Positions 33,343 to 42,500 of a stretch of DNA of 42,500 bases are shown here, piece after piece; position 1 is the first letter of the stretch; the number at the start of each line of letters is the position of its first letter. Location: contig JAITUQ010000054.1 of NCBI GenBank assembly GCA_031286225.1, positions 1 to 42,500 of the forward strand, given 5' to 3'. The notes beneath the pieces are model-generated. The model had not been told where the DNA came from. It did not search any database and was given only the letters and a program-made list of their open reading frames with translations. Origin of the DNA: Candidatus Methanorudis spinitermitis (GTDB lineage: Archaea > Methanobacteriota > Methanobacteria > Methanobacteriales > Methanobacteriaceae). The position numbers and the translations under genes are program-made.

Positions 33343-36165
33343 TTAAAATGTAAATTTATCTACAAATTCTTTAATTTTTTCAACAATCTCATTAATTTTA
33401 GAACGTTTTTCTTTAAACTTCAATTTTTCAATTTCAGGAGCTTTTCTTAAGATTTCCTTTTTTAATTTCCCTGAATACTCATACTCTTGAAGGAATTTAG
33501 CTACACTTTTTTCATCTATTTTTTCTTCTTCAACAATATTTTTAAAAGCACTTTCACGTTTTCTTTCAATATACTCTTGGAAGTTTTCATCAATTTCACT
33601 TTGAGAAATCTCTGGAACTGTGTTATTAATAAAGTCTTCAATCAATTCTAACTTATTTTTAAGTTCTATACTTCCCTCAACAACATCGAGAATCCTTCTT
33701 TTATCATTTTCAAATGATGAACTATCTTTATCTAAGTCATTCATTAAGCTAATAATATAAGAAACATCAATATAATCTCGCTTAATTAAATCAACTTCAA
33801 ATTCAACATCATCAATTATAGAGTCTTTCTTTTTTTCCCGAGATTCTCCACCATACTCATCATATAAATCTATATATTTACTTCTATAATCTTCAAATGT
33901 TTGCTCATCAATATTTAAATCATTCCAACTAAACTCTGTAAACATTTTTAATCGGTTCATATATTTTAAAAGTTCATTGAAAGCTCTAATAAAACTAATA
34001 ATATCTTCTTTTCTTTTAAGATTATTAAGATCATCAACTTCTAAAGTAACCTCTCTAAAAATTTTTAGTACTTCATTAAAATCATCAATATATTCACTAT
34101 AAGCTTTCATTAAAACATGTTCAATGGCATCTTCATCTGAAAATAAGGCAATAGCTTTATCTGTAGCTTTCTTTAAGTGCCTCAAACAGATTATATTTCC
34201 ATGGGGTTTTCTATCATTGTATATTCTATTTGTTCTTGAATAAGCTTGAACTAGACTGTGATACTCTAAATTCTTATCAACATAAAGGGTATTTAAAAAT
34301 TTACTATCAAAACCAGTTAAAAACATGTTAACTACTATTAAAATATCAATTTCTTTATCTTTGAACCTTTTAGACAGGTCAACATAATATCCACCAAATT
34401 CATTAGTGGTGAAGTTAGTTCCAAACATTGAATTATAATCAGAAATACAATCTTCTAAAAATTCACGAGAATGTTTAGCTAATTCATTTTCATCACTTTC
34501 AGAAATATCTTCATTAGGAGCATATGAAAATATAGTAGCTATTTTTAAATTTTTTGCAGAATTTTTATCATATGGAAAATTAGAGGTGTCCACTCCATTA
34601 TCTGGAAAAGAATCATTTTTAGCATCATCGATCTTCTTTTTAAATAATTTATAATATTTCTTTAAAACTTCAACAGAATTAACTGCAAAGAGTCCATTGA
34701 ACTCTTTATGATTTGTAACTTGATCATGCTTATCAATAATAAAATTAGCTATTTTATCTAATCGTCCATTAGGTAAATCGGACTGCGAATACTCTTGGGT
34801 GTCAATATCTTCAACTTCTTTTCGAGCTAAATCAGAAACATTTGAAGATTTAAGAATAGTTTTCCCACGATATTCTACAGAAAAACCTAAAACATTGTTA
34901 TCAGCTATTGCATCTTTTATAACATAGCTATGGAGCCTATCTCCAAAAATATCATGTGTAGTTTTTCCCTGATTAGAATTTTCAGCGAAAATTGGAGTAC
35001 CTGTAAAACCAAAATATTGAATATTGTTAAAAAAACTTGTAATTATACTATGCATCTTACCAAACTGGCTTCTATGACATTCATCAAACATTAAAACTAT
35101 TCTTTTATCTTTAATCTCTTCAAGCTCACGCTTTTCAACTGCCCGCGATAACTTTTGAATAGTAGTTATAATCCTTTTTTGAGGACTTTTAAGTTGCTTG
35201 ATTAAAGTTTTTGTATTTTCAGTTCCATCTACAGAATCTTGAGCAAAGCTATTAAATTCTTTAATTGTTTGATAATCCAAATCTCTACGATCTACAACAA
35301 AAATAACCTTATCAATGTCACTTCCACTTTCTAAAATTTCACTTACTTTAAAAGAGGTTAAAGTTTTACCACTTCCAGTTGTATGCCAAACATAACCATT
35401 TAAATTTGTATTTAATGCCCTATCAACTATAGCTTCAACAGCATAATACTGATAAGCTCTTAAAATCATTAAATTTTTATTTGTGTGATTTAAAACCATG
35501 TATCTAGAGATTATATTACAAATATGAGATTTTTCTAAAAATAAGTCAGTGAATTTATCTAATTTATTAATATTATTATTATCTTTATCTTTCCAAAAGA
35601 AAGTAAATTTAAAGTTTTTATCTTTATCATTTGCAAAATACTTAGTATTTACACCATTGCTTATAACAAAGACTTGAATATAATTAAAAAGCCCATGGTA
35701 AGAATGTTTTTGATATCTTTTTATTTGATTAAATGCTTCTTTAAGTCGACCTCCACGACGTTTTAATTCAAATTGCAATAAAGGAAGTCCATTGATTAAA
35801 ATTGTAACATCATATCTATTTTTATACATTCCTTCAAATGATATTTGATTAGAAACCTGAAATATATTTTTAGTAAAATTTTCACCATTGAAAAATTTAA
35901 TATAATCCATATCTCCATTTTCTCTTCTAAGCTCGAATCTATCTCTTAATTTCTCAGCTTTATTAAATACAGTTCCAGATTCTAAATGATTTAATATACT
36001 ATTAAATTCAGCTACAGTAAAATTAGTATTATTAAATTTTTCAAGTTGAATTTTTAAATTGTTTTTAAGATCTTCCTCTTTTTCAATCTTAGTTTTGCTG
36101 TAACCCATTCCCACTAGCTGTTTTATTAAAAATTTTTCAAGTGTTGTTTCTGATTCTGTTGACAT
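33343..36165 (-). CDS. hsdR: Type I restriction enzyme, restriction/translocase subunit
   Basis: A 940-residue HsdR. The N-terminal PD-(D/E)xK nuclease has D119 (NRYDVTIL) and the E133-L-K135 pair (LLQFELKRRGGR). The helicase-translocase follows with a Q-motif (LRAYQYYAVEAI, 235-246), Walker A HTTGSGKT (261-268), Walker B FDECH (360-364) and motif III FTGTP. Motif VI is seen in QAYSRTNRIYND. A helical C-terminal region completes it. All catalytic residues are present, so the enzyme should be active. AAGGTTTT before the ATG is the ribosome binding site. It lies upstream of the DUF3800 gene on the same strand and may be the first gene of the R-(DUF3800)-M-S group. Confidence 0.94.
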   Translation of the reverse strand: MSTESETTLEKFLIKQLVGMGYSKTKIEKEEDLKNNLKIQLEKFNNTNFTVAEFNSILNHLESGTVFNKAEKLRDRFELRRENGDMDYIKFFNGENFTKNIFQVSNQISFEGMYKNRYDVTILINGLPLLQFELKRRGGRLKEAFNQIKRYQKHSYHGLFNYIQVFVISNGVNTKYFANDKDKNFKFTFFWKDKDNNNINKLDKFTDLFLEKSHICNIISRYMVLNHTNKNLMILRAYQYYAVEAIVDRALNTNLNGYVWHTTGSGKTLTSFKVSEILESGSDIDKVIFVVDRRDLDYQTIKEFNSFAQDSVDGTENTKTLIKQLKSPQKRIITTIQKLSRAVEKRELEEIKDKRIVLMFDECHRSQFGKMHSIITSFFNNIQYFGFTGTPIFAENSNQGKTTHDIFGDRLHSYVIKDAIADNNVLGFSVEYRGKTILKSSNVSDLARKEVEDIDTQEYSQSDLPNGRLDKIANFIIDKHDQVTNHKEFNGLFAVNSVEVLKKYYKLFKKKIDDAKNDSFPDNGVDTSNFPYDKNSAKNLKIATIFSYAPNEDISESDENELAKHSREFLEDCISDYNSMFGTNFTTNEFGGYYVDLSKRFKDKEIDILIVVNMFLTGFDSKFLNTLYVDKNLEYHSLVQAYSRTNRIYNDRKPHGNIICLRHLKKATDKAIALFSDEDAIEHVLMKAYSEYIDDFNEVLKIFREVTLEVDDLNNLKRKEDIISFIRAFNELLKYMNRLKMFTEFSWNDLNIDEQTFEDYRSKYIDLYDEYGGESREKKKDSIIDDVEFEVDLIKRDYIDVSYIISLMNDLDKDSSSFENDKRRILDVVEGSIELKNKLELIEDFINNTVPEISQSEIDENFQEYIERKRESAFKNIVEEEKIDEKSVAKFLQEYEYSGKLKKEILRKAPEIEKLKFKEKRSKINEIVEKIKEFVDKFTF

Positions 36166-36587
36166 AATAAAACCTTTTAGAAAATATTAAAATAAGTTTC
36201 TTTTTATTAACTAAAATATTCTTGTATTAAAATAAATTTTTAATTTTAAATCAATTTTCAAGTCAAGCAATTCATAAAGTGAAATATTAGTTAATTGAAT
36301 TTAGCTATGGAAAATATATAGTGAAATCAACTTATATTTAGAATAAATTATTAATTTATCTTTAAAATAAAATTAAGAAATAAACATTTTAATAATATAA
36401 AAATTTATCTTTAAAATAAAATTAAGAAATAAACATTTTAATAATATAAAAATTTATCTTTAAAATAAAATTAAGAAATAAATATTTTAATAATATAAAA
36501 ATTAAGAAAATAAAACCAAATAAAAGAAAATTATAAAAAATATAATTAAGATTTAACTATGAATTTTTCAATTGTATTTTTACAAAT
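36166..36587. other. Intergenic region with a 49-bp tandem repeat, right edge of the island
   Basis: It contains three tandem 49-bp units (36353-36500, listed separately) and the presumed hsdR promoter to their left. No gene is seen. Confidence 0.55.
36353..36500. repeat. Tandem repeat, 49-bp unit, three copies
   Basis: Units start at 36353, 36402 and 36451, each beginning AATTTATCTTTAAAATAAAA and containing AACATTTTAATAATATAA. The first two copies are identical by eye; the third has one change (AATATT for AACATT). There are no spacers, so this is not a CRISPR array. Confidence 0.85.
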
Positions 36588-38183
36588 TCACAACACAAAA
36601 TGTTTTTTAAACAATTCAAAATCCTGAACATATTCTTTGCCAGTTAGCATAGCTATTTCTGCTTTTTGAAGTTCTGATCCTAAATATGCAGCATGTTCAA
36701 ATCTTGTGAGAAGATCACGTCTTATTAGCTCATCAAAAATCTCTTTTGTATTTTGTCCAACAATCGCTAAATCTGGAATAGCTTTTTTAAAATGAGTAAC
36801 AACAATTCTACTATTATTGGGGTTTGTTCCATGATCAACTCTAATTTTAAAGCTACCTGCAGGATCTAAAACAAATTTTTTAGACTCTTTTGCACTTAAA
36901 ATTGGGACGCTAAATTCTTCATATACACTTTGTCTTTTCCTTTTATCCTTAAATAAAAGGAGGTTGATTCCAAGATCTTTAGGAATTGAATTTCTGTTTT
37001 TAGCTAAAAACATCATCTTACTAGCAATAGCTAATTCATAAACAGAGCCTTGAGTTTTTCCACTTTCTTCTGGAGTAAAGAGAATACTTGCACCTAACTC
37101 CATAGCTACTGCCCCAAGAAGAGCATTTACACCAACTGAATCAGTGTCTATTAGCTCATTTACATTTCCAACTCCAAAAAACATTGGTAATTTATGTAAT
37201 TTTTGATATTCTCGACAAGCAATTATTGAATCAACTATACTAGAACTGTTAACTGGATCTAAAATCAGATCAGCTATTATTTCAACATCTTCATTTTGAC
37301 AAAGTTTGGTTAGCTTATCTAAAGCTGTAACTCTTTCTTCTGGAGTGTGAGGAATTTTTCCTTTTGAAAAGTTCGTTGGAAGAGCTACTGCTGGAATATT
37401 GTGTTTTTTAAGAAGTGGTAAGATTTCTTCAATGTTTCCTAAATCTATGCTTAAAACTAAATCAATTCCACAATCTATAGCTACTTTTATCTCATTAGGA
37501 TTTAAAGTATCAATACTTAAAGGACTATCTCCAATGGTTTCTCGAAGAGTGAGAATCAACTCTGGAATTTTATCTGAAAAATCTTCTCCAGCTATCATTC
37601 CAATATCAATCATATCAGCTCCATGAGCAAGGAAGTATTCAACTTTTTTTATTAATTCTTCTTTTGTAAGTATTGGAGCATTAGCTATTTCTGCTAAAAC
37701 TCTCATTGGAAAATCTTCACCAACAGCTAAATTTCCAATTAAGATATTGTTTGGTTTTTTAAGTAGCTTTTCTTTCTTTTTTAAATCTTTCTCAAAATCA
37801 TCAATAAATTTTAAAGCTCGTTTTCTCTTTTCTTCTTCAATTAATTTATCAGCAGCTTTAAAAGTTGATAGTTCAAGTTCTTCAATTAAATCTAAAACCA
37901 TTCCTAAATCTGCTACATCTGTTGATCCTTTAAATGTTGGAATATTTAATGCCTTAGCTATTCCATCTGTAGCTTTTCTCATTAATCCCGGAGTTAAAAT
38001 AATATCTATATTATCTAGCTCATCTTTATAAAATGTTTCAAGTTCCTTAATTATCATTTTTGGAGTTAAAAAAGCAGCTATTTGAGTATCTGCAATATGA
38101 ACAATGATTTCTTTATCCGAACCATCTGCAATTTTTTTAACTAATGGAAAAGCTAAATTTCCAGTAACAATAAGTATTTTCAT
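36588..38183 (-). CDS. Dihydropteroate synthase-like protein of methanogens
   Basis: A 531-residue protein of the methanogen-specific group resembling MJ0107. The N-terminal domain (about 1-140, [20 protein letters not shown]) is followed by a dihydropteroate-synthase TIM barrel (about 150-410) with [30 protein letters not shown] and a late phosphate-binding loop. A C-terminal domain contains [20 protein letters not shown] role in tetrahydromethanopterin biosynthesis is commonly proposed, because methanogens lack folate and need a pterin condensation step. The reaction is inferred. It stands alone, divergent from the por operon across a 569-base gap. Confidence 0.78.
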   Translation of the reverse strand: MKILIVTGNLAFPLVKKIADGSDKEIIVHIADTQIAAFLTPKMIIKELETFYKDELDNIDIILTPGLMRKATDGIAKALNIPTFKGSTDVADLGMVLDLIEELELSTFKAADKLIEEEKRKRALKFIDDFEKDLKKKEKLLKKPNNILIGNLAVGEDFPMRVLAEIANAPILTKEELIKKVEYFLAHGADMIDIGMIAGEDFSDKIPELILTLRETIGDSPLSIDTLNPNEIKVAIDCGIDLVLSIDLGNIEEILPLLKKHNIPAVALPTNFSKGKIPHTPEERVTALDKLTKLCQNEDVEIIADLILDPVNSSSIVDSIIACREYQKLHKLPMFFGVGNVNELIDTDSVGVNALLGAVAMELGASILFTPEESGKTQGSVYELAIASKMMFLAKNRNSIPKDLGINLLLFKDKRKRQSVYEEFSVPILSAKESKKFVLDPAGSFKIRVDHGTNPNNSRIVVTHFKKAIPDLAIVGQNTKEIFDELIRRDLLTRFEHAAYLGSELQKAEIAMLTGKEYVQDFELFKKHFVL

Positions 38184-38752
38184 GATTTAACCTTGAAAAT
38201 TGTTATTTTTTCTTAAATATATTTTAATTATTTTAATATATTATTTTATTTAATTTAAAAGAATGAAAAAGTTTTAAATTTTTAAATTAAAAATATACAT
38301 TAAAGAGAATCATTAAATTAATTTCTATTAAATATTCAAGCTTAATTAAACATCCAAAATATAATTAAAATTTTAAATTAATAAATTAAACCTTATAATA
38401 AATATAATACTTCTTAATTAATATAATATCTTCTTAATTAATAAATTAAATATTAATGATAAATTCATAAATTGTAATGATTATTAATGATAAATTTTAT
38501 ATATTAGTAAATTAATATGAATAATTATATTTTACTTTTAGAATTTAATTATTAAAAATATAAAAATAGAGATTATTAGCTTTTAATTAATTTTAATCAA
38601 TTATTCATTCTTAAAATATTTTAATTTTATTTAATTTTTAAATAGCTAATTATAATAGCTAATAATAATTTTTTAAATAATTTGGAGACTTAAAAAAGTT
38701 TATATATATTGCAATTTATAATGATTATACATGATAAATGGAGGAAATTAGA
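38184..38752. other. Long divergent intergenic region before the por operon
   Basis: AT-rich, with repeated CTTCTTAATTAATATAATA-like segments near 38405-38450 and many short TTAATGATAAATT repeats. Several TAGCTAAT motifs lie near 38643-38665. The por TATA box and ribosome binding site are at its right end. No gene is seen. Confidence 0.5.
38699..38710 (+). promoter_or_regulatory. TATA box of the por operon
   Basis: TTTATATATATT lies 43-54 bases before the porG ATG. The expected start is near 38730, so the leader is short and contains GGAGG at 38740-38744. Confidence 0.65.
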
Positions 38753-39274
38753 ATGATTGAAATTCGTTTTCATGGACGTGGAGGACAAGGTGCCGTTACT
38801 GCAGCAGAAATATTAGCAAAGGCTGCATTTGAAGATGGCAAATATTCTCAAGCATTCCCATTTTTCGGAGTAGAAAGAAGAGGCGCCCCTGTTATGGCAT
38901 TTACAAGAATCGATGATAAGCCTATAAAAGTTAGGTACCAAGTTCAAAGTCCAGATTATGTGATTGTTCTTGATGATGGATTATTAGATGTTGTAGATGT
39001 ATTTTCTGGAATAAAAGAAACTGGTAAAGTTATCATAAACACGAACAAAAAGCATGACATCGATAAGAAGGAAGTTTATGGTATTGATGCAACAGGAATA
39101 GCTTTAGATAATCTTGGAGTTCCTATTGTTAACACAGTTATGTTAGGTTCATTTTCTAAAAAAAGTGGTGATGTAGGCCTTGATTCAATTCTTAAAGTTA
39201 TTAAAGAAACATTTCCTGGAAAAATAGGGGAAAAAAATTCAAAAGCTGCTGAATTAGCTTATGAACAAATATGA
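38753..39274 (+). CDS. porG: Pyruvate:ferredoxin oxidoreductase, gamma subunit
   Basis: A 173-residue gamma subunit of the four-subunit enzyme that interconverts pyruvate and acetyl-CoA plus CO2 with ferredoxin. In hydrogenotrophic methanogens it runs toward pyruvate for biosynthesis. The start [20 protein letters not shown] and [18 protein letters not shown] are typical of the family. An upstream ATG at 38738 would give five more residues, but it contains the GGAGG site, so ATG 38753 is chosen. It opens the order porG-porD-porA-porB-porE. Confidence 0.92.
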
Positions 39275-39392
39275 TTAAAATAAACAATTCAAATATAATT
39301 AATAGGGAAAATTACTTATAATTTGATATAAACTATTTAAAATTCTTAAAAACATTGAAAATAAATATTATTTAAAAGATTAAGGTGATGAG

Positions 39393-39635
39393 ATGGATTC
39401 TATTGGAGGAACAGTGCCTAATCCAGGAAGCACTCGTAATAATAAAACAGGTAGTTGGAGAACATTTAAACCTATTCTCGATAAAGAAAATTGTGTCGAA
39501 TGTGATAATTGCGTTTTATTCTGTCCTGAAGGGTGTATAAATAAAGATCATGATATAGATTATGATTATTGTAAAGGCTGTGGCATTTGTGCAGTAGAAT
39601 GTTCAGTTCAAACTATTAAAATGGAAAGAGAATAG
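39393..39635 (+). CDS. porD: Pyruvate:ferredoxin oxidoreductase, delta subunit
   Basis: An 80-residue diferredoxin that passes electrons from the thiamine site to external ferredoxin. Two 4Fe-4S motifs are seen: C34, C37, C40, C44 ([14 protein letters not shown]) and C60, C63, C66, C70 ([12 protein letters not shown]). AAGGTGATGAG ahead of the ATG is a strong ribosome binding site. The gap of 118 bases to porG and 194 bases to porA is wide for an operon, so there may be internal promoters or processing sites. Confidence 0.92.
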   Translation: MDSIGGTVPNPGSTRNNKTGSWRTFKPILDKENCVECDNCVLFCPEGCINKDHDIDYDYCKGCGICAVECSVQTIKMERE

Positions 39636-39829
39636 CTATTATTAGTTTATTATAATATAAATTTTGATATTAATATTGATTAGGAAATAGTTATTCTAAT
39701 TCATTATTGATATTAAATTTATAATATTGAAAATAACTATTTTAATTTAGTATTAATATTGTTTAACAATGAGATTAAAATATCATTATCATCTTATTAA
39801 GGTTTAATTAAAAGTTAGGAGAAGTATTA

Positions 39830-40972
39830 ATGACAAAAAAAGTTATGACAGCTAATAGTGCAGTGGCAGAAGCTGTTAAATTAGCTAAACCTCAAGTTAT
39901 TCCTGTTTATCCTATTACTCCGCAAACATCAATTTCAGAAAAACTAGCACAGTTTGTGGCAGATGGAGAAATTGAGGGAGAATATATAAGAGTTGAGTCT
40001 GAACATAGTGCATTAAGTGCAGCTCTTGGAGCATCAGGAACTGGTGTTAGAGTTTTCACAGCTACATCCTCACAGGGTTTAATGCTTATGCATGAAATAG
40101 TATTTGCAAGTGCTGGAATGAGAGCACCTATTGTGATGGCTAATGCAAATAGATCAGTTTCTGCTCCACTAAGTATTTGGAATGACCAACAAGATTCAAT
40201 AGCTCAAAGAGATTCTGGTTGGATACAAATTTATGTTGAGGATGGGCAGGAAGCTTTAGATTCTATACTTACAGCATATAAAATATCTGAAAATCCAAAG
40301 GTACTTTTACCATCTATGGTTTGTTTAGATGGGTTTATATTAACCCATACAGTTGAACCTGTTGATATTCCATCTTCTGAAGAAGTAGATAAATTTTTAG
40401 GAAAATATGTGCCGAAGTATGCATTTTTAGATCCAAAAAATCCTATGTCAATTGGAACATTTACAGATCCTAATTATTATATGGAAGCTCGTTATCAAAT
40501 TGAAGAAGCTATGAAAAACTCAATGGATGTAATTGAAGAAGTAAACAAGGAATTTGAAGAAATTTTTGGAAGAAAATATGGATTCATAGAAGAATATAAG
40601 TGTGAAGATGCTGAAATAATCATTGTAGCTATGGGATCAGTTTGTAGTACATTAAGAGTTTGTATTGATGATTTGAGAAAAAAAGGAGAAAAAATAGGTC
40701 TCCTTAAGCTAAGAGTATATAGACCTTTCCCAGTAGAACATATTAAAAAAGCAATAGCTAATGCTGAGAAAATTGCTGTTCTTGATAAAAATATTTCTTT
40801 TGGAGTAGGTGGAGCTCTTTATAATGATATGAAAGCTAAAACTGATGGTGAAATGTATAATTTCATTATTGGTCTTGGTGGAAGAGATATAACTCCAAAT
40901 CATATTGATGAAATAGTTGAAAAAACCAAAAATCCAGTTAAAGACATAAATTGGATTGGTTTAAAAAGGTAA
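39830..40972 (+). CDS. porA: Pyruvate:ferredoxin oxidoreductase, alpha subunit
   Basis: A 380-residue alpha subunit. The N-terminal pyrimidine-binding domain has [20 protein letters not shown] and [20 protein letters not shown], with the glutamate expected to activate thiamine diphosphate. The C-terminal part has [18 protein letters not shown] and [14 protein letters not shown]. The length is normal for the four-subunit type. AGGAG lies about six bases before the ATG. The 26-base gap to porB shows tight coupling of the two catalytic subunits. Confidence 0.94.
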   Translation: MTKKVMTANSAVAEAVKLAKPQVIPVYPITPQTSISEKLAQFVADGEIEGEYIRVESEHSALSAALGASGTGVRVFTATSSQGLMLMHEIVFASAGMRAPIVMANANRSVSAPLSIWNDQQDSIAQRDSGWIQIYVEDGQEALDSILTAYKISENPKVLLPSMVCLDGFILTHTVEPVDIPSSEEVDKFLGKYVPKYAFLDPKNPMSIGTFTDPNYYMEARYQIEEAMKNSMDVIEEVNKEFEEIFGRKYGFIEEYKCEDAEIIIVAMGSVCSTLRVCIDDLRKKGEKIGLLKLRVYRPFPVEHIKKAIANAEKIAVLDKNISFGVGGALYNDMKAKTDGEMYNFIIGLGGRDITPNHIDEIVEKTKNPVKDINWIGLKR

Positions 40973-40998
40973 TAACTTAAAAATAAAGGAGGACTAAA

Positions 40999-41868
40999 AT
41001 GGAAATACCTGAAGAAGAACTTTTAGCACCAGGACACAGAGGTTGTGCTGGATGTGGAGCAACAATTGGAGTAAGGCTTGCTTTAAAGGCATTAGGTAGG
41101 AATACTGTAGCTGTTTCAGCTACTGGCTGTTTAGAAGTTATTACAACCCCTTTCCCTGAAACAGCTTGGGAAATACCTTGGATACATGTAGCTTTTGAAA
41201 ACGCTGGTGCTGTAGCATCTGGTGTCGAAAGGGCTTTAAAAACTCAAGGAAAAAGTGATGTGAATATTGTAACCTTTGTTGGTGATGGAGGTACTGCAGA
41301 TATTGGTATGCAATCACTGTCAGGAGCTATGGAAAGAGGACACAACTTCATCTATATTTGTTATGATAATGAAGCATATATGAACACAGGAATTCAAAGA
41401 AGTGGTTCAACACCTTATGGTGCATCTACCACGACTTCACCCCATGGAAAAGTGAGTTTTGGTGAAGATAAACCTAAAAAAAATATGCCTCTTATAATGG
41501 CTGCTCATGGAGTTCCTTATGTAGCTACTGCCTCAATTTCTTATCCAGAAGACTTTATGAAAAAAGTTAAAAAAGCAGCTGAAGTAGATGGTCCTGCATA
41601 TATACACTTAAATCAACCATGTACAACTGGTTGGGGATATGATCCATCAAAAACCATTGAACTTGGAAGATTAGCTATTGAAACTGGATCTTGGATTTTA
41701 TATGAAATTGTCAATGGTGAGTTTAAAGTAACTTACAAACCACAAATAAGAAAACCTATAACTGATTATTTAAATGCACAAAAAAGATTTAAACATTTAT
41801 CTGAAAAAGAAAAAGAAAAAATTCAAGAATTTGTGAATAATCAATGTATAGAGCTAGGAATAGGATAA
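40999..41868 (+). CDS. porB: Pyruvate:ferredoxin oxidoreductase, beta subunit
   Basis: A 289-residue beta subunit that binds thiamine diphosphate and a 4Fe-4S cluster. [13 protein letters not shown] gives cluster cysteines C16 and C19, with C44 a third. The thiamine motif is [11 protein letters not shown] (GDG at 95-97) with [10 protein letters not shown] (D122, N123) closing it. GGAGG lies before the ATG. The C-terminal region after [14 protein letters not shown] carries the fourth cysteine. Confidence 0.94.
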   Translation: MEIPEEELLAPGHRGCAGCGATIGVRLALKALGRNTVAVSATGCLEVITTPFPETAWEIPWIHVAFENAGAVASGVERALKTQGKSDVNIVTFVGDGGTADIGMQSLSGAMERGHNFIYICYDNEAYMNTGIQRSGSTPYGASTTTSPHGKVSFGEDKPKKNMPLIMAAHGVPYVATASISYPEDFMKKVKKAAEVDGPAYIHLNQPCTTGWGYDPSKTIELGRLAIETGSWILYEIVNGEFKVTYKPQIRKPITDYLNAQKRFKHLSEKEKEKIQEFVNNQCIELGIG

Positions 41869-41988
41869 TATCTATTCTTTAAGTTATCTAATTAATTTCA
41901 TTATAGTTTGTGAGAAAAATAGCTATTAGATGTAAATGTGAAAATAAAACTATAATATTTATAATGGGAAAAATAATCTTATGGGGGA

Positions 41989-42492
41989 ATGAAGCTGGAA
42001 AAATTAATATTACAGTCTGATTTGTGTGATGGCTGTTTAGATTGTGAAGGAGCTTGTTGTGGAATTTATGGAACACCACGAATCAATATTCGAGAAATTG
42101 AAAGTTCATATTACCCTATAATTTGCCAACAATGTGAAGATGCTCCTTGTAAGATAATATGTCCAACAGAAGCTATGACTGGCAAAGGAGTAGAAGAAGA
42201 AAAATGTATAGCCTGTGGATTATGCATGATGATTTGTCCATTTGGAGCAGTTACTGTTGAAAATAAAAAAGCTCAAAAATGTAATCAATGTTCAACTAGA
42301 GAGGAAGGACCAGCTTGTATTAAAGCTTGTTCTAAAAGAGTTATATCTTTAATTGACTATGATGAAATAAAAATTAAAAAGCAAAAACAACATCTTTCTA
42401 AGCTTGCAGGAATAGAAAAATCCAAAAAAGAAAATAAGTTTATTAAAATTTTAACAAGCTCTTCAAGAGCTAATAAAAGTTATAATGAATAA
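41989..42492 (+). CDS. porE: PorE-like polyferredoxin of the por cluster
   Basis: A 167-residue iron-sulfur protein with about four cysteine clusters: CDGCLDCEGACC (13-24), CQQCEDAPCKIICP (46-59), CIACGLCMMICP (73-84) and CNQC...ACIKAC (98-115). The C-terminus is lysine-rich. A ferredoxin at this place after porB matches PorE of methanogens, thought to connect the enzyme to the cellular electron pool; PorF would be expected just beyond the window. The G-run at 41983-41987 sits almost on the ATG, too close for a normal ribosome binding site, so initiation here is unusual. A TATA-like TATAATATTTATA lies near 41951-41963, so it may have its own promoter. Confidence 0.82.
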   Translation: MKLEKLILQSDLCDGCLDCEGACCGIYGTPRINIREIESSYYPIICQQCEDAPCKIICPTEAMTGKGVEEEKCIACGLCMMICPFGAVTVENKKAQKCNQCSTREEGPACIKACSKRVISLIDYDEIKIKKQKQHLSKLAGIEKSKKENKFIKILTSSSRANKSYNE

Positions 42493-42500
42493 TTATTAGC

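Noticed and set aside
36353..36500. Possible CRISPR array
   Set aside because: Repeats are directly adjacent with a 49-bp period and have no unique spacers; no cas genes are present in the window.
38738..38752. Upstream ATG start for porG
   Set aside because: It overlaps the GGAGG site; the family N-terminus begins right at the ATG at 38753.

Overview
The window is very AT-rich DNA, about a quarter G+C by eye, from a methanogenic archaeon most like Methanobrevibacter or another member of the Methanobacteriales. The evidence is archaeal gene content: archaeal-type GlyRS, an archaeosine radical SAM enzyme, a TtuA/Ncs6-type tRNA thiolase, FilR1-type methanogen regulators, a methanogen dihydropteroate-synthase-like protein, and a four-subunit pyruvate:ferredoxin oxidoreductase followed by a PorE-like ferredoxin. 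Promoters look archaeal (TATA boxes about 25 bases before the inferred starts). Ribosome binding sites of GGAGG/GGTGAT type are common, and some starts are TTG or GTG.

Layout. 1-4.3 kb: the tail of an unidentified gene, a TrmJ-like tRNA methyltransferase, dCTP deaminase and glycyl-tRNA synthetase. 4.4-8.3 kb: a secreted protein, two tandem FilR1-type regulators and an SPL-like radical SAM protein. 8.8-16.7 kb: RaSEA, a DUF308 membrane protein, a polyferredoxin-like protein, an HxGH nucleotidyltransferase, a small membrane protein, a DUF1932 dehydrogenase and a membrane TPR protein. 17.1-22.9 kb: a DUF89 phosphatase-like protein, a ThiS/MoaD-like sulfur carrier, TtuA/Ncs6, an anchored protein, a PNPOx-fold protein, an antitoxin-like HTH protein and a metallophosphatase.

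23.3-36.2 kb is an accessory island that looks like defence. It holds a STAS-like gene with a broken gene in front of it, a RhuM-family gene, and a 1152-residue reverse transcriptase fused to a nitrilase domain (the architecture of UG1/DRT type 1 antiphage reverse transcriptases). It also holds a complete type I restriction-modification set (hsdR, hsdM, hsdS). Between hsdR and hsdM sits a DUF3800 gene and, next to it, a compact sequence with the marks of a free-standing structured RNA: a TATA box, two perfect stems, a UUCG hairpin and a run of eight T. A DUF3800 protein plus RNA nested inside a type I R-M locus resembles known guard modules placed in hsd operons. It is the most novel candidate in the window, together with the archaeal RT-nitrilase.

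36.6-42.5 kb returns to core metabolism: the dihydropteroate-synthase-like gene on the minus strand, then porG-porD-porA-porB-porE on the plus strand, which join acetyl-CoA and CO2 assimilation to ferredoxin.

Across the window the palindrome TAGCTA occurs far more often than base composition predicts, in several reading frames and between genes. The RT gene has only two copies, which suggests it arrived more recently than its neighbours.
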